NCBI RefSeq assembly: GCF_006569185.2
Contig: NZ_VIGC02000009.1
Coordinates: 62,001-126,000 of the forward strand
From: Litorilinea aerophila
GTDB taxonomy: Bacteria > Chloroflexota > Anaerolineae > Caldilineales > Caldilineaceae
Direction: 5' to 3'
Length of the DNA stretch: 64,000 nt
The position numbers and the translations under genes were made by a program. Below, one piece after another: positions 10,022 to 20,105 of the stretch (its first letter is position 1; every line of letters starts with the position of its first letter). The notes under the pieces are model-generated. The model was not told the origin of the DNA and did not search any database. It worked only from the letters and a program-made list of their open reading frames with translations.

Positions 10022-11392
10022 ATGGAACGCACCCGAATGAACCTTTTCCAGAACAGCTTTCTTCTTCATCCAGGACGATCAGGCCGCCCCCTGCTTCGTC
10101 CCCTGGTGATCTTCCTGCTGGTAGGCCTGCTGGGCGTGGGCACAGCCAGACAAGCGAGCGCCCAGCCCTCGCCGCCTACGCCGGAAGCCACCATCCACGT
10201 AGTCCAGGCGGGCGATACCCTGAGCCAGATCGCGGCCAACTACGGCATCCCCCTGGACCGGCTCATGGCCCTGAACGGCCTGGATGACCCGGACGCCATC
10301 TACGTGGGGCAGAAGCTCCGTCTGACGCCCAGCCTGGCTGCCGACATGGCCATCCCGCCCCCCATGGCTGAAGCGCCCGTCGGACCTGGGGAGGAAGCGA
10401 GCCGTCCGCCCATCGCCACCCTCAACCGGACCTACCAGGTCCAGGCGGGCGACACCCTGCACACCATCGCCCTGCGCGCCGGGGTGGACGAGGCAGCCCT
10501 GGCCCGGCTGAACGACCTCCCACTCGACAACCCTGGGCTGGCCATCGGCCAGATTTTGCTGCTGCCGGCCACGCCGGCAGACCTGCGGGAGGCACGGGAG
10601 GCCGGCTCCCGCCAGGCGGCAGCGGTGTACGTGGTCCAGGCGGGCGACACCCTGGGCGGCATCGCCCAGGCCCACGGCCTCTCCCTGGCCGACCTGCTGG
10701 CCGCCAACCGCATCGCGGCCCCCGACGCCATCTACGTGGGCCAGCAGTTGACCATCCCACCGCGGCCGGAGCCGGAGGCACCGCCCCCGGCCCCCCTGCG
10801 CCTGGGGCCGGCTCGCAACGGCTTTTTCTACTACACCGTCCGTCCCGGAGATACCCTCTCGGGGCTGGCCCGGGATTTCGACAGCACGGTGCTGGCTGTG
10901 CTGGAGTACAACGATCTGCCGGACGCGGAGACGGTGTACACCGGCCTGGAATTGCGCATCCCCTTCGGACCGCCGCCCCTCCCGCTGCGCCTGCCGCCGG
11001 TTCCCCTCTCCGGCACCCGCTTCCTGGTCAGCCTCAGTCGCCAGCAGTGCTGGCTGCTGCGGGGCGAAGCCGTGGCCTACAGTTGGCCGTGCAGCACCGG
11101 CTACGGCGCCTGGATCACCCGCACCGGCACCTTCCAGGTTCAGACCAAGTTGGAGATGGCCCAGAGCAATGCCTACCAGCTGGACATGCCCTACTGGCTG
11201 GGCATCTACGACGTGGGGAGCTACGAGAACGGCATCCACGGGCTGCCCGTCAGTTGGGAGACAGGGGAGAAGATCTGGGAGGGGCTCATCGGCCAGCCGG
11301 CTACCTTCGGCTGCGCCATGCTGACCGATGAAGACGCAGCCATCCTCTTCCAGAACGCCTACCTGGGCATGCCGGTCCACATCGTGCCATAA
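10022..11392 (+). CDS. Secreted L,D-transpeptidase (YkuD) with four LysM domains
   Basis: 456 residues. A basic N-terminus and LVIFLLVGLLGVG (about 28-41), ending near ASAQ, read as a signal peptide. Four LysM modules start at about residues 58, 137, 202 and 270 (each VQAGDTL or VRPGDTL and ending in VGQ-type turns), separated by Pro/Ala linkers. The C-terminal YkuD domain (about 330-456) has the catalytic HG in NGIHGLPVSW and the catalytic Cys in TFGCAMLTDEDA. By family it cross-links or modifies peptidoglycan-like polymer at the cell surface, with LysM for glycan binding. ATG 10037 (MNLFQNSF) is an alternative start. It is monocistronic, followed by the repeat array. Confidence 0.92.
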   Translation: MERTRMNLFQNSFLLHPGRSGRPLLRPLVIFLLVGLLGVGTARQASAQPSPPTPEATIHVVQAGDTLSQIAANYGIPLDRLMALNGLDDPDAIYVGQKLRLTPSLAADMAIPPPMAEAPVGPGEEASRPPIATLNRTYQVQAGDTLHTIALRAGVDEAALARLNDLPLDNPGLAIGQILLLPATPADLREAREAGSRQAAAVYVVQAGDTLGGIAQAHGLSLADLLAANRIAAPDAIYVGQQLTIPPRPEPEAPPPAPLRLGPARNGFFYYTVRPGDTLSGLARDFDSTVLAVLEYNDLPDAETVYTGLELRIPFGPPPLPLRLPPVPLSGTRFLVSLSRQQCWLLRGEAVAYSWPCSTGYGAWITRTGTFQVQTKLEMAQSNAYQLDMPYWLGIYDVGSYENGIHGLPVSWETGEKIWEGLIGQPATFGCAMLTDEDAAILFQNAYLGMPVHIVP

Positions 11393-11420
11393 ACCCAGAC
11401 GAACCCGCCGAGCGAGACTG

Positions 11421-12095
11421 CGCACCCGCCGCCATCCCTTCACCGGCCTGCCTCTGGCGAAACCGTGCGGCCAGGGCTGCCATCCGCGCGGATTGGGAAC
11501 AACGGGGACGTAGGGCGGGTCTCCGGCCCGCCGAACGGGGCCGGAACGACGGAGTACCGGCGTCCATGTGGGCCTGGCAACAGCGGCCCGCCGTGGCGGC
11601 CCGCCCCTACGAAAACCGGTGCCCACGTCGTAGGCGGTAGAGGCGAATCATGATTCGCCTCTACATATGGTGCACCCGCCGCCATCCCTTCACCAGCCTG
11701 CCTCTGGCGAAACCGTGCGGCCAGGGCTGCCATCCGCGCGGATTGGGAACAACGGGAACGTAGGGCGGGTCTCCGGCCCGCCGAACGGGGCCGGAACGAC
11801 GGAGTACCGGCGTCTGTGTGGGCCTGGCAACAGCGGCCCGCCCCCACGAAAACCGGTGCCCCCGTCGTAGGCGGTAGAGGCGAATCATGATTCGCCTCTA
11901 CATATGGCGCACCCGTCGCCATCCCTTCACCGGCCTGGATCTGGCGAAACCGTGCGGCCAGGGCTGCCACCCACGCGAATTGGGAACAACGGGAACGTAG
12001 GGCGGGTCTCCGGCCCGCCGAACGGGGCCAGCTCGACGGGGTACCGGCGTCCGTGTGGGCCTGGCAACAGCGGCCCGCCCCCACAAAAGCGGGCA
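11421..12095. repeat. Tandem array of family-1 intergenic repeats (about three units of 237-250 bp)
   Basis: Units begin at about 11421, 11671 and 11908 with GCACCCGCCGCCATCCCTTC. They then run through a CTGGCGAAACCGTGCGGCC segment, the GGCGGGTCTCCGGCCCGCC hairpin, an ACGG(A/G)GTACCGGCGTC segment and GGCAACAGCGGCCCGCC. Units 1 and 2 end in perfect 28-base palindromes (11637-11664 and 11874-11901) centred on GAATCATGATTC; unit 3 is truncated. The units differ by scattered substitutions, so this is an aged array. An open frame across it on the minus strand encodes only repeated low-complexity peptide and is not called a gene. Confidence 0.85.
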
Positions 12096-12203
12096 CCCGG
12101 CTTTTGGTGCGGCCTGCCAGGTACAGTACAATGAACCGGTTAGAAACAATGTGAGCCGGTTGAAATACCATCAAACGATTGAAAAGCACCGTTAAAAAGC
12201 ACC

Positions 12204-13241
12204 ATGGCCAACCACGAATCTGCCCGGCTCCAGGCCGGGAAGGTGCCACCCGAGCTGCTACACCAGCTGCTGGCCGGGCTGCCGACCCAGGATCCCGCGC
12301 TTCTGTTGGGGCCTGCCGTGGGCGAAGATGCCGCCGTGATCGATTTTGCTTCCCAATCCGACCAGCTGCTGGTGGCCAAGAGCGACCCCATCACCTTCGC
12401 CACCGACGAAATCGGCTACTACGCAGTCAACGTCTGCGCCAACGACCTGGCAGTGACCGGCGCCGTGCCTCGCTTTTACCTGCCCACGATCCTCCTGCCA
12501 GCGGGCCAGGCAGATCGGGAGCTGGCAGAGCGCATCTTCCAGCAGATTGGCGCGGCCTGCCGGCGCTTGAAGATCACCGTGGCCGGCGGCCATAGCGAGG
12601 TGACCCACACTGTCACCCAGCCCGTGGTGGCCGGCACCATGCTGGGCACCGTCCCCCGACAGCGCTTCGTGCGCAGCGGCGGCAGCCGCCCCGGCGACGT
12701 GGTCCTGCTGGCCGGCTCTGTCCCTGTGGAGGGCGCCAGCATCATCGCCCGGGAGATGCGCCCCATCCTGCTGGAACGGGGCTGGTCTCCCCAGGAGCTG
12801 GACCGGGCGGCCAACTTCCTCTTTGACCCGGGCATCAGCGTCCTGGTGCCCGCCCACTTCGCCGCCCAACAGGCCCTGGTCACTGCCATGCACGACCCGA
12901 CGGAAGGTGGGGTGGTCACCGGCCTGCGAGAGCTGGCCATGGCCGCCGCGGTGGGCCTGGAGATCGACCTGGATGCCATCCCCGTGCCCGACCTGGCCCG
13001 GCGCCTGTGCGCCGAATTCGGCCTGGATCCCCTGGGCACCATCGCCTCGGGCGCGCTGCTGGCCACGGCCGGGCCAGAGCAGGTAGAAGCGCTGCTGGCA
13101 GGCTGGCAGGCCCAGGGGTGGCCGGCCGCAGTCATCGGCCGGGTGACGGCACCCGAGCAGGGGCTGATGGCCCGCCAGCGGGGTCGCCCCTGCCCCCTGC
13201 CCGATTTCCCGGTGGACGAGATCACCCGCCTCTGGGCGTGA
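12204..13241 (+). CDS. AIR synthase-related protein, HypE/SelD-like superfamily
   Basis: 345 residues. The N-terminal domain has GPAVGEDAAVIDF (about 34-46), the acidic ATP/metal motif of the PurM/HypE/ThiL superfamily. The second domain has MHDPTEGGVVTGLRELA (about 230) and GTIASGALLAT, both typical of HypE-like proteins. In the superfamily such enzymes activate oxygen atoms with ATP. Genuine HypE ends in a Cys that carries the carbamoyl group, but this protein ends in ITRLWA without it, and no hydrogenase genes are nearby. I therefore call the superfamily, not HypE. It is followed 35 bases later by the GNAT gene, so a shared operon is likely. Confidence 0.85.
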   Translation: MANHESARLQAGKVPPELLHQLLAGLPTQDPALLLGPAVGEDAAVIDFASQSDQLLVAKSDPITFATDEIGYYAVNVCANDLAVTGAVPRFYLPTILLPAGQADRELAERIFQQIGAACRRLKITVAGGHSEVTHTVTQPVVAGTMLGTVPRQRFVRSGGSRPGDVVLLAGSVPVEGASIIAREMRPILLERGWSPQELDRAANFLFDPGISVLVPAHFAAQQALVTAMHDPTEGGVVTGLRELAMAAAVGLEIDLDAIPVPDLARRLCAEFGLDPLGTIASGALLATAGPEQVEALLAGWQAQGWPAAVIGRVTAPEQGLMARQRGRPCPLPDFPVDEITRLWA

Positions 13242-13276
13242 GGCACGCCCCTGGGGGAAAGCCCCGTGCGTTGGCC

Positions 13277-14188
13277 ATGGCATACACAATCCACAAGAGT
13301 GAGTCAATCGAACCCAGCACCATGAACATCACCTTCCGCCCTGTTCAGGATATCGAAGGTTGCTTCCATTTTCAGGAACTTCAGCGTCAGGTCTGGCATA
13401 GCGAGACCATCGACGTCGTCCCCAACCATGTGACCATGACCCTGATCAAAAATGGTGGCGTCCTGCTGGGGGCCTATGACCCGGCCGGCCCTGCCGAGAC
13501 CGGGGGCATGGTGGGCGCGGCCCTCTGGTGGCTGGGCCTGGGCACCGATCCGGCCACCCCAGGTGCGCCGCCCCGTCTCAAGATCTGCAGCCACATGGTA
13601 GGGGTTCTCCCGGCCTGGCAGGGCAAAGGGGTGGGCCTGCGGCTGAAGCTGGCCCAGCGGGAGGCGGTGCTCCGCCAGGGCCTGACCGACTGGATCACCT
13701 GGACCTACGATCCGCTCTACCGGGTCAACGGCGTCTTCAACATCCACCGGTTGGGCGCCACCTGCCGCACCTATTTGCGCAACGTCTACGGCGAGCTGCG
13801 GGACGCCCTCAACGCGGGCGTGCCCAGCGACCGCTGTCAGGTGGACTGGCGCCTGAACAGCCCCTACGTGCTGCGGGAGGTGACCACCCCCCGGCAGCGA
13901 CAGCCCTGGCCGGCGGACGCCCTGGCCGTGCTGCCCGTGGCCCAGGGGGAACATGGCCTGCCCCACCCGGTGGACGCGCCCCTGCCCCTGGACGGGCGGC
14001 CCCTGGCCGTGCCCATCCCCGAGGACATCGGCCTCATCCGGCGCACCGACGGCGAGCTCTCCATGGCCTGGCGCCTCTACCTGCGGCAGGTGCTGGAAGC
14101 CGCCTTCGCTGCCGGCTATGTCATGGTCGACTGCCTGCACCTGGAGTCCCACGGTTGGCGCTACATCCTGATCCACCAACCCGAATGA
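13277..14188 (+). CDS. GNAT-family N-acyltransferase (COG3375-like)
   Basis: 303 residues from ATG 13277; ATG 13322 (MNITFRPVQD) is nearly as plausible. The acetyl-CoA binding core is visible as SHMVGVLPAWQGKGVGLRLKL (about residues 110-130, with the Q/R-x-x-G-x-G motif as QGKGVG). Conserved features downstream are WTYDPLYRVNGVFNIHRLG and the Asn-rich N-terminal turn. Proteins of this type sit beside OSBS/N-acylamino-acid racemase genes in other bacteria, and here the enolase-superfamily gene follows 83 bases later. By that context it probably acylates (perhaps succinylates) amino acids. The acyl donor and substrate are inferred, not seen. Confidence 0.8.
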   Translation: MAYTIHKSESIEPSTMNITFRPVQDIEGCFHFQELQRQVWHSETIDVVPNHVTMTLIKNGGVLLGAYDPAGPAETGGMVGAALWWLGLGTDPATPGAPPRLKICSHMVGVLPAWQGKGVGLRLKLAQREAVLRQGLTDWITWTYDPLYRVNGVFNIHRLGATCRTYLRNVYGELRDALNAGVPSDRCQVDWRLNSPYVLREVTTPRQRQPWPADALAVLPVAQGEHGLPHPVDAPLPLDGRPLAVPIPEDIGLIRRTDGELSMAWRLYLRQVLEAAFAAGYVMVDCLHLESHGWRYILIHQPE

Positions 14189-14271
14189 CCACCACGCCAC
14201 CCACTACTGCCTACTGTCTACCGTCTACCGCCTACCATCTACCACCTCCAACACCACCCAGGAGTGATGCC

Positions 14272-15381
14272 ATGAAGATCGAACGAGTGGAATTGCGCAA
14301 AATCCGACTGCCCTACGTGACGCCCTTTGAGACCAGCGGCTGGCGCGAGGACGGCAGCTACGCGGTCATCGTGCGGGTCGATGCAGCCGGCATCACCGGC
14401 TGGGGGGAATCCCCCGTGGGCTCCAGCCCCTTTTACAACGAGGAGAATACCAACACCGTCTGGACCATCCAGCAGGACTTCCTGGTGCCCATGTTGCTCC
14501 AGGCCGACCTGCAGGGGCCGGAAGATGTGCCCCCGGCCTTCGCCCGGGTGCGGGGGAACCGCATGGCTAAGGCCGGGCTGGAATTTGCCGTCTGGGATCT
14601 CTTCGGCAAGCTCCAGGGGCGTAGCCTGAAGGAGATGCTGGGCGGGACCCGGGATCGGGTGCCGGTAGGGGTGAGCGTGGGCATCCAGAAGGACATCGAC
14701 ACCCTGATCCGGGTGGTGGGCAACTACCTGGAAGAGGGATACCGCCGCATCAAGCTGAAGATCCGGCCGGGCTGGGACATCGAGCCGACCCGGGCCGTGC
14801 GCAACACCTGGCCGGACCTGATGCTCCAGGTGGACGCCAACAGCATCTATCACCTGAGCGACGCCGAGCACCTGGCCCGGCTGGACGAGTTCAACCTGCT
14901 GCTCATCGAGCAGCCCCTGGAACACGACGACATTTTCGACCATGCCAAGCTCAAACCCCACCTGAAGACCCCCCTCTGTCTGGACGAGAGCATCGTCTCC
15001 CCTGCCCACGCCCGCTGGGCCATCGAGATGCAGGCATGTGACATCATCAACATCAAGCCCAGCCGCATCGGCGGTTTCGTGGACGCCAAGCGGATTCACG
15101 ACATGGCCCAAGAGGCAGGCATGCCCGTCTGGCACGGTGGGATGCTGGAGACGGGCATCGGCCGGGCGGCCAACGTGGCCCTGGCCAGCCTGCCCAATTT
15201 CAGCCTGCCGGGCGACATCAGCGCCAATGCCCGCTACTTCGCCCGGGATATCGTCCACAATCCCTTCACCCTCAACGAGGACAGCACCCTCACCGTGCCC
15301 ACGGCGCCCGGCTGCGGGGCCGAGGTGGATGAGGCGTACCTGGACGAGGTGACCGTGGAACGGTGGGAGATGCGGGCGTAA
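14272..15381 (+). CDS. Enolase-superfamily enzyme, o-succinylbenzoate synthase / N-acylamino-acid racemase subgroup
   Basis: 369 residues from ATG 14272, just after CAGGAGTGATGC. Catalytic residues of the MLE/OSBS subgroup are all in place. The KxK pair lies in IKLKIRPG (about 160-162). Metal ligands are in QVDAN (about 188), IEQPL (about 213) and CLDES (about 238), and the second general base Lys is in INIKPSRIGG (about 262). The N-terminal capping domain starts MKIERVELRKIRLP. Such proteins make o-succinylbenzoate for menaquinone, racemise N-succinylamino acids, or do both. No other men gene is nearby while a GNAT gene precedes it, which favours the racemase role. Cytoplasmic, Mg2+-dependent. 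Confidence 0.88.
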   Translation: MKIERVELRKIRLPYVTPFETSGWREDGSYAVIVRVDAAGITGWGESPVGSSPFYNEENTNTVWTIQQDFLVPMLLQADLQGPEDVPPAFARVRGNRMAKAGLEFAVWDLFGKLQGRSLKEMLGGTRDRVPVGVSVGIQKDIDTLIRVVGNYLEEGYRRIKLKIRPGWDIEPTRAVRNTWPDLMLQVDANSIYHLSDAEHLARLDEFNLLLIEQPLEHDDIFDHAKLKPHLKTPLCLDESIVSPAHARWAIEMQACDIINIKPSRIGGFVDAKRIHDMAQEAGMPVWHGGMLETGIGRAANVALASLPNFSLPGDISANARYFARDIVHNPFTLNEDSTLTVPTAPGCGAEVDEAYLDEVTVERWEMRA

Positions 15382-15382
15382 G

Positions 15383-15937
15383 ATGAACGTGTCGGAACAG
15401 GGTGTTCCGGGCCCGGGGCAGCGCCGCCACCAGGTCATCCCCCGCACCCTCATCTTCCTGACCAGCGTCAACCCGACCACCGGTGGCCGAGAGGTGCTCC
15501 TGCTCAAAGGGGCGCCCACCAAACGCCTGTGGGCCAACCGCTACAACGGCCTGGGCGGCCACGTGGAGGCGGACGAGGATATCCACAGCGCGGCCCGACG
15601 AGAGCTGCGGGAAGAGGCAGGAATCCAGGTGGACAGGCTGACCCTGCGGGGCATCGTCCACATCCAGACCAGCACGGACGAGCAGGCGCCCCGGCCCGGC
15701 GTGCTGGTCTTTGTCTTTCATGGCGTCAGCCCCAGCCGGGAGGTGCAGACCACGGACGAAGGCACGCCTGAATGGATTCCCGTGAATGCGCTGGGAAGCT
15801 ATCCCCTGGTGGACGACCTGTACGAGCTCATCCCCCGCGCCCTGCGCCCGGGCCCCATCTTCTTCGGCCACTACCGCCCCCTGGCCGACGGCACCATGGC
15901 CTATGCATTCACCGAAGGCGGAGACGATCCGGGGTGA
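15383..15937 (+). CDS. Nudix hydrolase (MutT/8-oxo-dGTPase-like)
   Basis: 184 residues, beginning one base after the preceding stop, so tightly coupled to the enolase-superfamily gene. The Nudix box GX5EX7REUXEEXGU is intact around residues 55-77, with GHVEADEDI and RRELREEAGI as its two halves. The upstream strand RYNGLGGHVE and the downstream PEWIPVNALG resemble the MutT/MTH1 group. It probably hydrolyses a nucleoside diphosphate derivative; the exact substrate cannot be read from sequence. The C-terminus GPIFFGHYRPLADGTM is typical of two-domain short Nudix proteins. Confidence 0.88.
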   Translation: MNVSEQGVPGPGQRRHQVIPRTLIFLTSVNPTTGGREVLLLKGAPTKRLWANRYNGLGGHVEADEDIHSAARRELREEAGIQVDRLTLRGIVHIQTSTDEQAPRPGVLVFVFHGVSPSREVQTTDEGTPEWIPVNALGSYPLVDDLYELIPRALRPGPIFFGHYRPLADGTMAYAFTEGGDDPG

Positions 15938-16249
15938 AAGGGAAAAGCACAGCGCTGAGGTGGAGTCTCTCTGTCTCCTCGGGGGTGCTGGCAACTGGTC
16001 ACTATCTTTTCTTTTGTCCGGATTGGGTGCAACACGTGCGTAGGGCGGGTCTCTGGCCGCCGTGGGTGGCTGGTTCGACAGCGGGCGGGCACGGCGGCCC
16101 GCCCCTACGGGAATGGGCGCCCTTCCGGGCGCCACCGTGCGGCCGGAGACCGCACCTACGACAGGAGCCGCCATCCGCACAGATCGGACGCCACGGATAT
16201 GGGGGGCGGCTGTGAAATCGATGGGGCGGATCTGCAAAGATAGCTGTAC
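15938..16249. repeat. Family-1 repeat copy (partial) between convergent nudix and moaB genes
   Basis: Positions about 16,040-16,215 carry TAGGGCGGGTCTCTGGCC, ACAGCGGGCGGGCACGG, CCGTGCGGCCGGAGACCGCAC and CCATCCGCACAGATCGGACG, matching segments at 6.85-7.3 kb and 11.4-12.1 kb. No gene is seen. The GCGG...CCGC stem could serve as a transcription end between the convergent genes. Confidence 0.65.
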
Positions 16250-16758
<509 letters not shown>

Positions 16759-16759
<1 letters not shown>

Positions 16760-19161
16760 CAGTACAGCTCCTCTGGTTGAATCAAGTAGGATTGCCGAGG
16801 CCCGGGCACGGTGCCCAGGCGATAGAACTCATCCACACACGCCACCTGGCCGCGAAAGCGGCCATCCAGGGTGGTCACGCCGACGGTGACCCGGGGCCAG
16901 TTCCCGGCCAGCCATCCCGGCGCTTCCCGATAGTTGAGACCGACGGCGCCATTGCGGTGCAGCACCACCTGGAAGGTCACCAGATAGGCCGATGCCCCCG
17001 GCGGAACAGAGCCCACGGCCGCAGGCACCCGTTCATACTCGATCACAAACTTGTCGGCTGCGGCGGAGAAGGTGGAGACGGTACCGCCGGCGCCGGGATC
17101 CAGGTCGGCCCACCAGCCGTAGATGGCGTGGGGCGGCGCGGTCCGGTTGATCAGGCAGCCGTTGGGCAGGCCCACGCCCGGCAACTCCTCTCCCAGAGAG
17201 ACTACCCCATTGGAATAAAGCCGGGCCGTCTGGTAGGTCCGGCTTCGCAGGGTCAGAGAGAAGGGCAGGGAAATCCCCACGCTGCTGTTGTCCGTCAGGC
17301 CGTAGACCGTCCGGGTGCCCGGCAGGGGCGTTTCCCACCGGAAGCTCACCCCCGCGGCGGCGTCCTGTCCCCCGGCCACCAGGGGCAGGTAAACCTGACT
17401 GCCCGTCCCCGCGGCATAGACCGTCAGCCGGGCCTCCACCGTCCGGCTGACGCGCGCCCCATCGGGGCGGGTGCCCCGCAGCCGCAGGGTGCCCACGTAG
17501 ATGCCCGGCGACAGCCCGGTGGGGGAGAGCACCACGGTCAGCGGCAAGGGCTGGCCATACTGGACGGTGCCGGTGAGGGTGCCGGTCGTGGTGGGAACGC
17601 CGCCGGGCCTGGCAATGGCCAGCCAGTGGGGGTCGGCTGAAACGCTGGCCTCCCACGGGATGGAGATGGCGCTAGGGTTCTCGATGTGCAGGGTCACCGA
17701 GATGGGTGCGGCATCGGACGGGGCCAGGTGGCGGAGCTGGGAAGTGTCGGCCAGCAGGTCCGGCAAGAGGGTGCGACGGACGGCGGCGTGGGCGTCCAGC
17801 CGGCCGCTCCCCACCTGTTCCGCGGTCCCATCCAGGGGCCAGGCGCTCTCGTTCAAGATGGCCCGCACATCGGCTGCTGTCAAGCCAGGTCGCAGCCCCC
17901 ACGCCAACGCCGCCACACCGCTGACCAGGCCGGTGGCCATGCTGGTGCCCGAGGCTCGACAGTAGGCGCCGCCATCCACCACCATGTAGCCCAGGGCACA
18001 CTTGCTGGCGGCCACCACCTGGGAGGACCAGGTACTGCGGATGGCGCTGTTGGTATCACCGCCTGGTGCCGCGATCTCCACTGCCAGGCCCGTGTTGCTG
18101 TAGTACTCCCGCCGATCGAAATAGTCCGTGGCAGCCACAGCCATCACCTCCGGATAGGCAGCCGGATAGCGGACGGCTGTGCCCTGGTTGCCCGCGGCTG
18201 CCACCAGGAGCACCCCCTTTCCCCAGGCGTATTGGACCGCGCTCCGCAGGACGGGGTGATCTGTCTCGGTGTCCAGGCTGAGATTGATGACCCGGGCGCC
18301 GGCGTCTGTGGCATCCCGGATGGCCTGGGCCACGTTGGCGATGGTCCCGCTCAGGCGGCCGCAGGCGTCCGTCTGGAGCACCTTGCGCGGGTCGATGAGG
18401 GCGTTGGGCGCCAGGCCGGCGATCCCCTTGCCGTTGTGGGTGGTGGCGGCGATGAGGCCGGCCACGTGGGTGCCGTGGCCATCCAGGTCCGCGGCGGAGA
18501 GGGTGGGCGAGATGTAGTTGCGGCCTGCCAACAGCCGCCCCACCAGGTCCGGATGGCTGTAATCCACGCCGGTATCGATCACCGCCACCTGCACCGACGT
18601 CAGGCTGGCGTGGGTCTCGCTGAAGATGGCCTGCCAGGCCCGGCTGGCGTTCAGGCGCTGGAGGTACCACTGCTCACCGGCGTACAGGGGATCGTCCACC
18701 GGATACGGCACTTCAGGCTGGCTCTGGCGGCTGTCCGCAGCGAAGACCAGCCAGTTGGGCGTGGCAAAGTAGACATCCGGCTGGCGCTGGAGCTGTTGAA
18801 TCACGGCCCATTCCTGGCCCACGGGCACCTGCAGCCGGTAGGCATGGGCGGCCGTGTCCGCAAGGGCGGCCGTGCCCTCTCCCGTGCTCAGCGACAGGAT
18901 CTCCAGCACCGGCAGGGAGCCAGCGTCCGACTGCAGGGCCGCCCCTTCCACGCGGGACGCCATGCCCACCAGAATCTCGCCCGGGGCAAAGTCTGGAAGC
19001 TGGCAGGTGGCTGCCGGGGCCACTGCCTGGCCGGGTGCAGCCTCCTGGGCCAGGGCCGGGAGACTCCATAGCCCCAGGGTCAGAAGACAAGAGAAGAGAG
19101 CAGCCCCCAGCAGGGCCGTCCAGGAGACGGGGTTGACGGGTACTAGGCCGGATGTGGACAA
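16759..19161 (-). CDS. Secreted subtilisin-like serine protease (S8 family)
   Basis: 800 residues from a TTG start at 19161 preceded by GGGAGGAG nine bases away. The signal segment has [22 protein letters not shown], followed by an I9-like propeptide region to about residue 130. The catalytic triad is complete: Asp in [14 protein letters not shown] (about 194), His in [12 protein letters not shown] (about 225) and Ser in [13 protein letters not shown] (about 405). The oxyanion Asn lies in AAAGNQG. The remaining 350 residues are beta-rich, with Ig-like segments and a final domain of unknown type. It is extracellular by inference. The protein is followed without a gap by moaB. Confidence 0.9.
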
Positions 19162-19200
19162 GGGTTTCGCTCCTCCCTGTGGGTCAAAGGCGGGCAGGAC

Positions 19201-19291
19201 CTAGTAAATCCCGGCAGAAATTCGCCGATGGTTCCCACTAGAGGTAGGGCCGCCGAATTTCTGCCGTGGTATTTACGCCAGACTGTACTAG
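19201..19291. repeat. Family-2 inverted-repeat element (MITE-like), complete copy
   Basis: 91 bases running CTAGTAAATCCCGGCAGAAA ... TTTCTGCCGTGG ... TTTACGCCAGACTGTACTAG. The two ends are inverted repeats (CTAGTA and TACTAG outermost, CGGCAGAAATTCG and CGAATTTCTGCCG further in) with a short asymmetric insertion in one arm. No coding capacity. Its right end overlaps the last codon of the HD-domain gene and supplies its TAG stop. Related copies are at 40,555-40,650, 45,379-45,478 and, degenerate, near 7,410-7,440. Confidence 0.8.
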
Positions 19292-19968
19292 GAGCCGTTG
19301 CCGTCCGCGGCGACAGGCCACCCGGTCTCGGCCATCTCTGCATCCAGTTGGTCGAAGAAGGCCACCATGAAGGCATGGCGCCGGGCGCCCATGCGACGCG
19401 CCGTTTCGGTATGCAGGGTATCCAACACAGCCCGCAGCTTGTAGACGAACTCGTGCACCGGCGTGTAGTCGGCGCCCTGGGGCCTGCGCGGGAAGTCGGG
19501 CGCCTGGGTCCAGGGTTCCGTCCACAGCCGGGCCCCATGGGCGCCTGCGAAGGCGAATGCCCGCCCCACGCCGATGGCGCCGATGCTGTCCAGCTTGTCG
19601 GCATCGTAGAGACATTGGGCCTCCAGCGTTTCGGGCTGTCGGGTTTGATCCCGAAAACGGTGGGCCTCGATGGCATGAACGACCTGACGCACCTGCCCGG
19701 TTCCCAATCCCCGGGCTGCCAGAAAGTCGCCGGCAAAGCGGGCAGCCCGAAGGTGATGGGCCAGGCGAGCGTCCGCCGGCCCGTCGTCGACCACGGGCAC
19801 GTCATGGAGCAGGGCCGCCAGGCGGACGACGGTCACATCGGCACCCTCGGCCCGGGCGATCTGTTCGGCCAGGCGGGTCACCCGGAGCACATGGTCGAAA
19901 TCGTGGGCGGCGTCCCCCTGCACGTACAGGGCACGGGCTTCTTCCTCGGTCAGGTAGACGGATGACAT
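19288..19968 (-). CDS. HD-domain phosphohydrolase
   Basis: 226 residues from ATG 19968 with GAGGAG upstream. The HD fold is clear. The first His/Asp comes in [14 protein letters not shown] (about 20-33), the HD pair in [12 protein letters not shown] (about 50-61) and the later Asp in [14 protein letters not shown] (about 120). It resembles the YedJ/uncharacterised HD hydrolases that cleave nucleotide or phosphoester substrates with a divalent metal. Substrate unknown. The stop codon is provided by the end of a family-2 repeat, so the natural C-terminus may once have been different. Confidence 0.88.
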   Translation of the reverse strand: MSSVYLTEEEARALYVQGDAAHDFDHVLRVTRLAEQIARAEGADVTVVRLAALLHDVPVVDDGPADARLAHHLRAARFAGDFLAARGLGTGQVRQVVHAIEAHRFRDQTRQPETLEAQCLYDADKLDSIGAIGVGRAFAFAGAHGARLWTEPWTQAPDFPRRPQGADYTPVHEFVYKLRAVLDTLHTETARRMGARRHAFMVAFFDQLDAEMAETGWPVAADGNGS

Positions 19969-20105
19969 GGTGCAGAAAACTCCTCACGAAACTTGTGGCT
20001 CGACGGGGCAGATGTCAAGCGGTCGGCATGGGGGCAGGAAATCCGCCTGAAGGCTTCCCCATCCTGGAAATACCCACCTGTTGATGCCCACGCCTGGAAA
20101 GCAAA

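Noticed and set aside
11440-12249. Minus-strand frame in the repeat array
   Set aside because: Encodes tandem near-identical peptides derived from the DNA repeat; no independent gene evidence.
12204-13241. Hydrogenase maturation factor HypE
   Set aside because: The C-terminal Cys is missing and there is no hydrogenase gene nearby, so only the superfamily is called.
17686-19071. Plus-strand frame opposite the subtilase
   Set aside because: Antisense shadow; the catalytic triad is on the minus strand.
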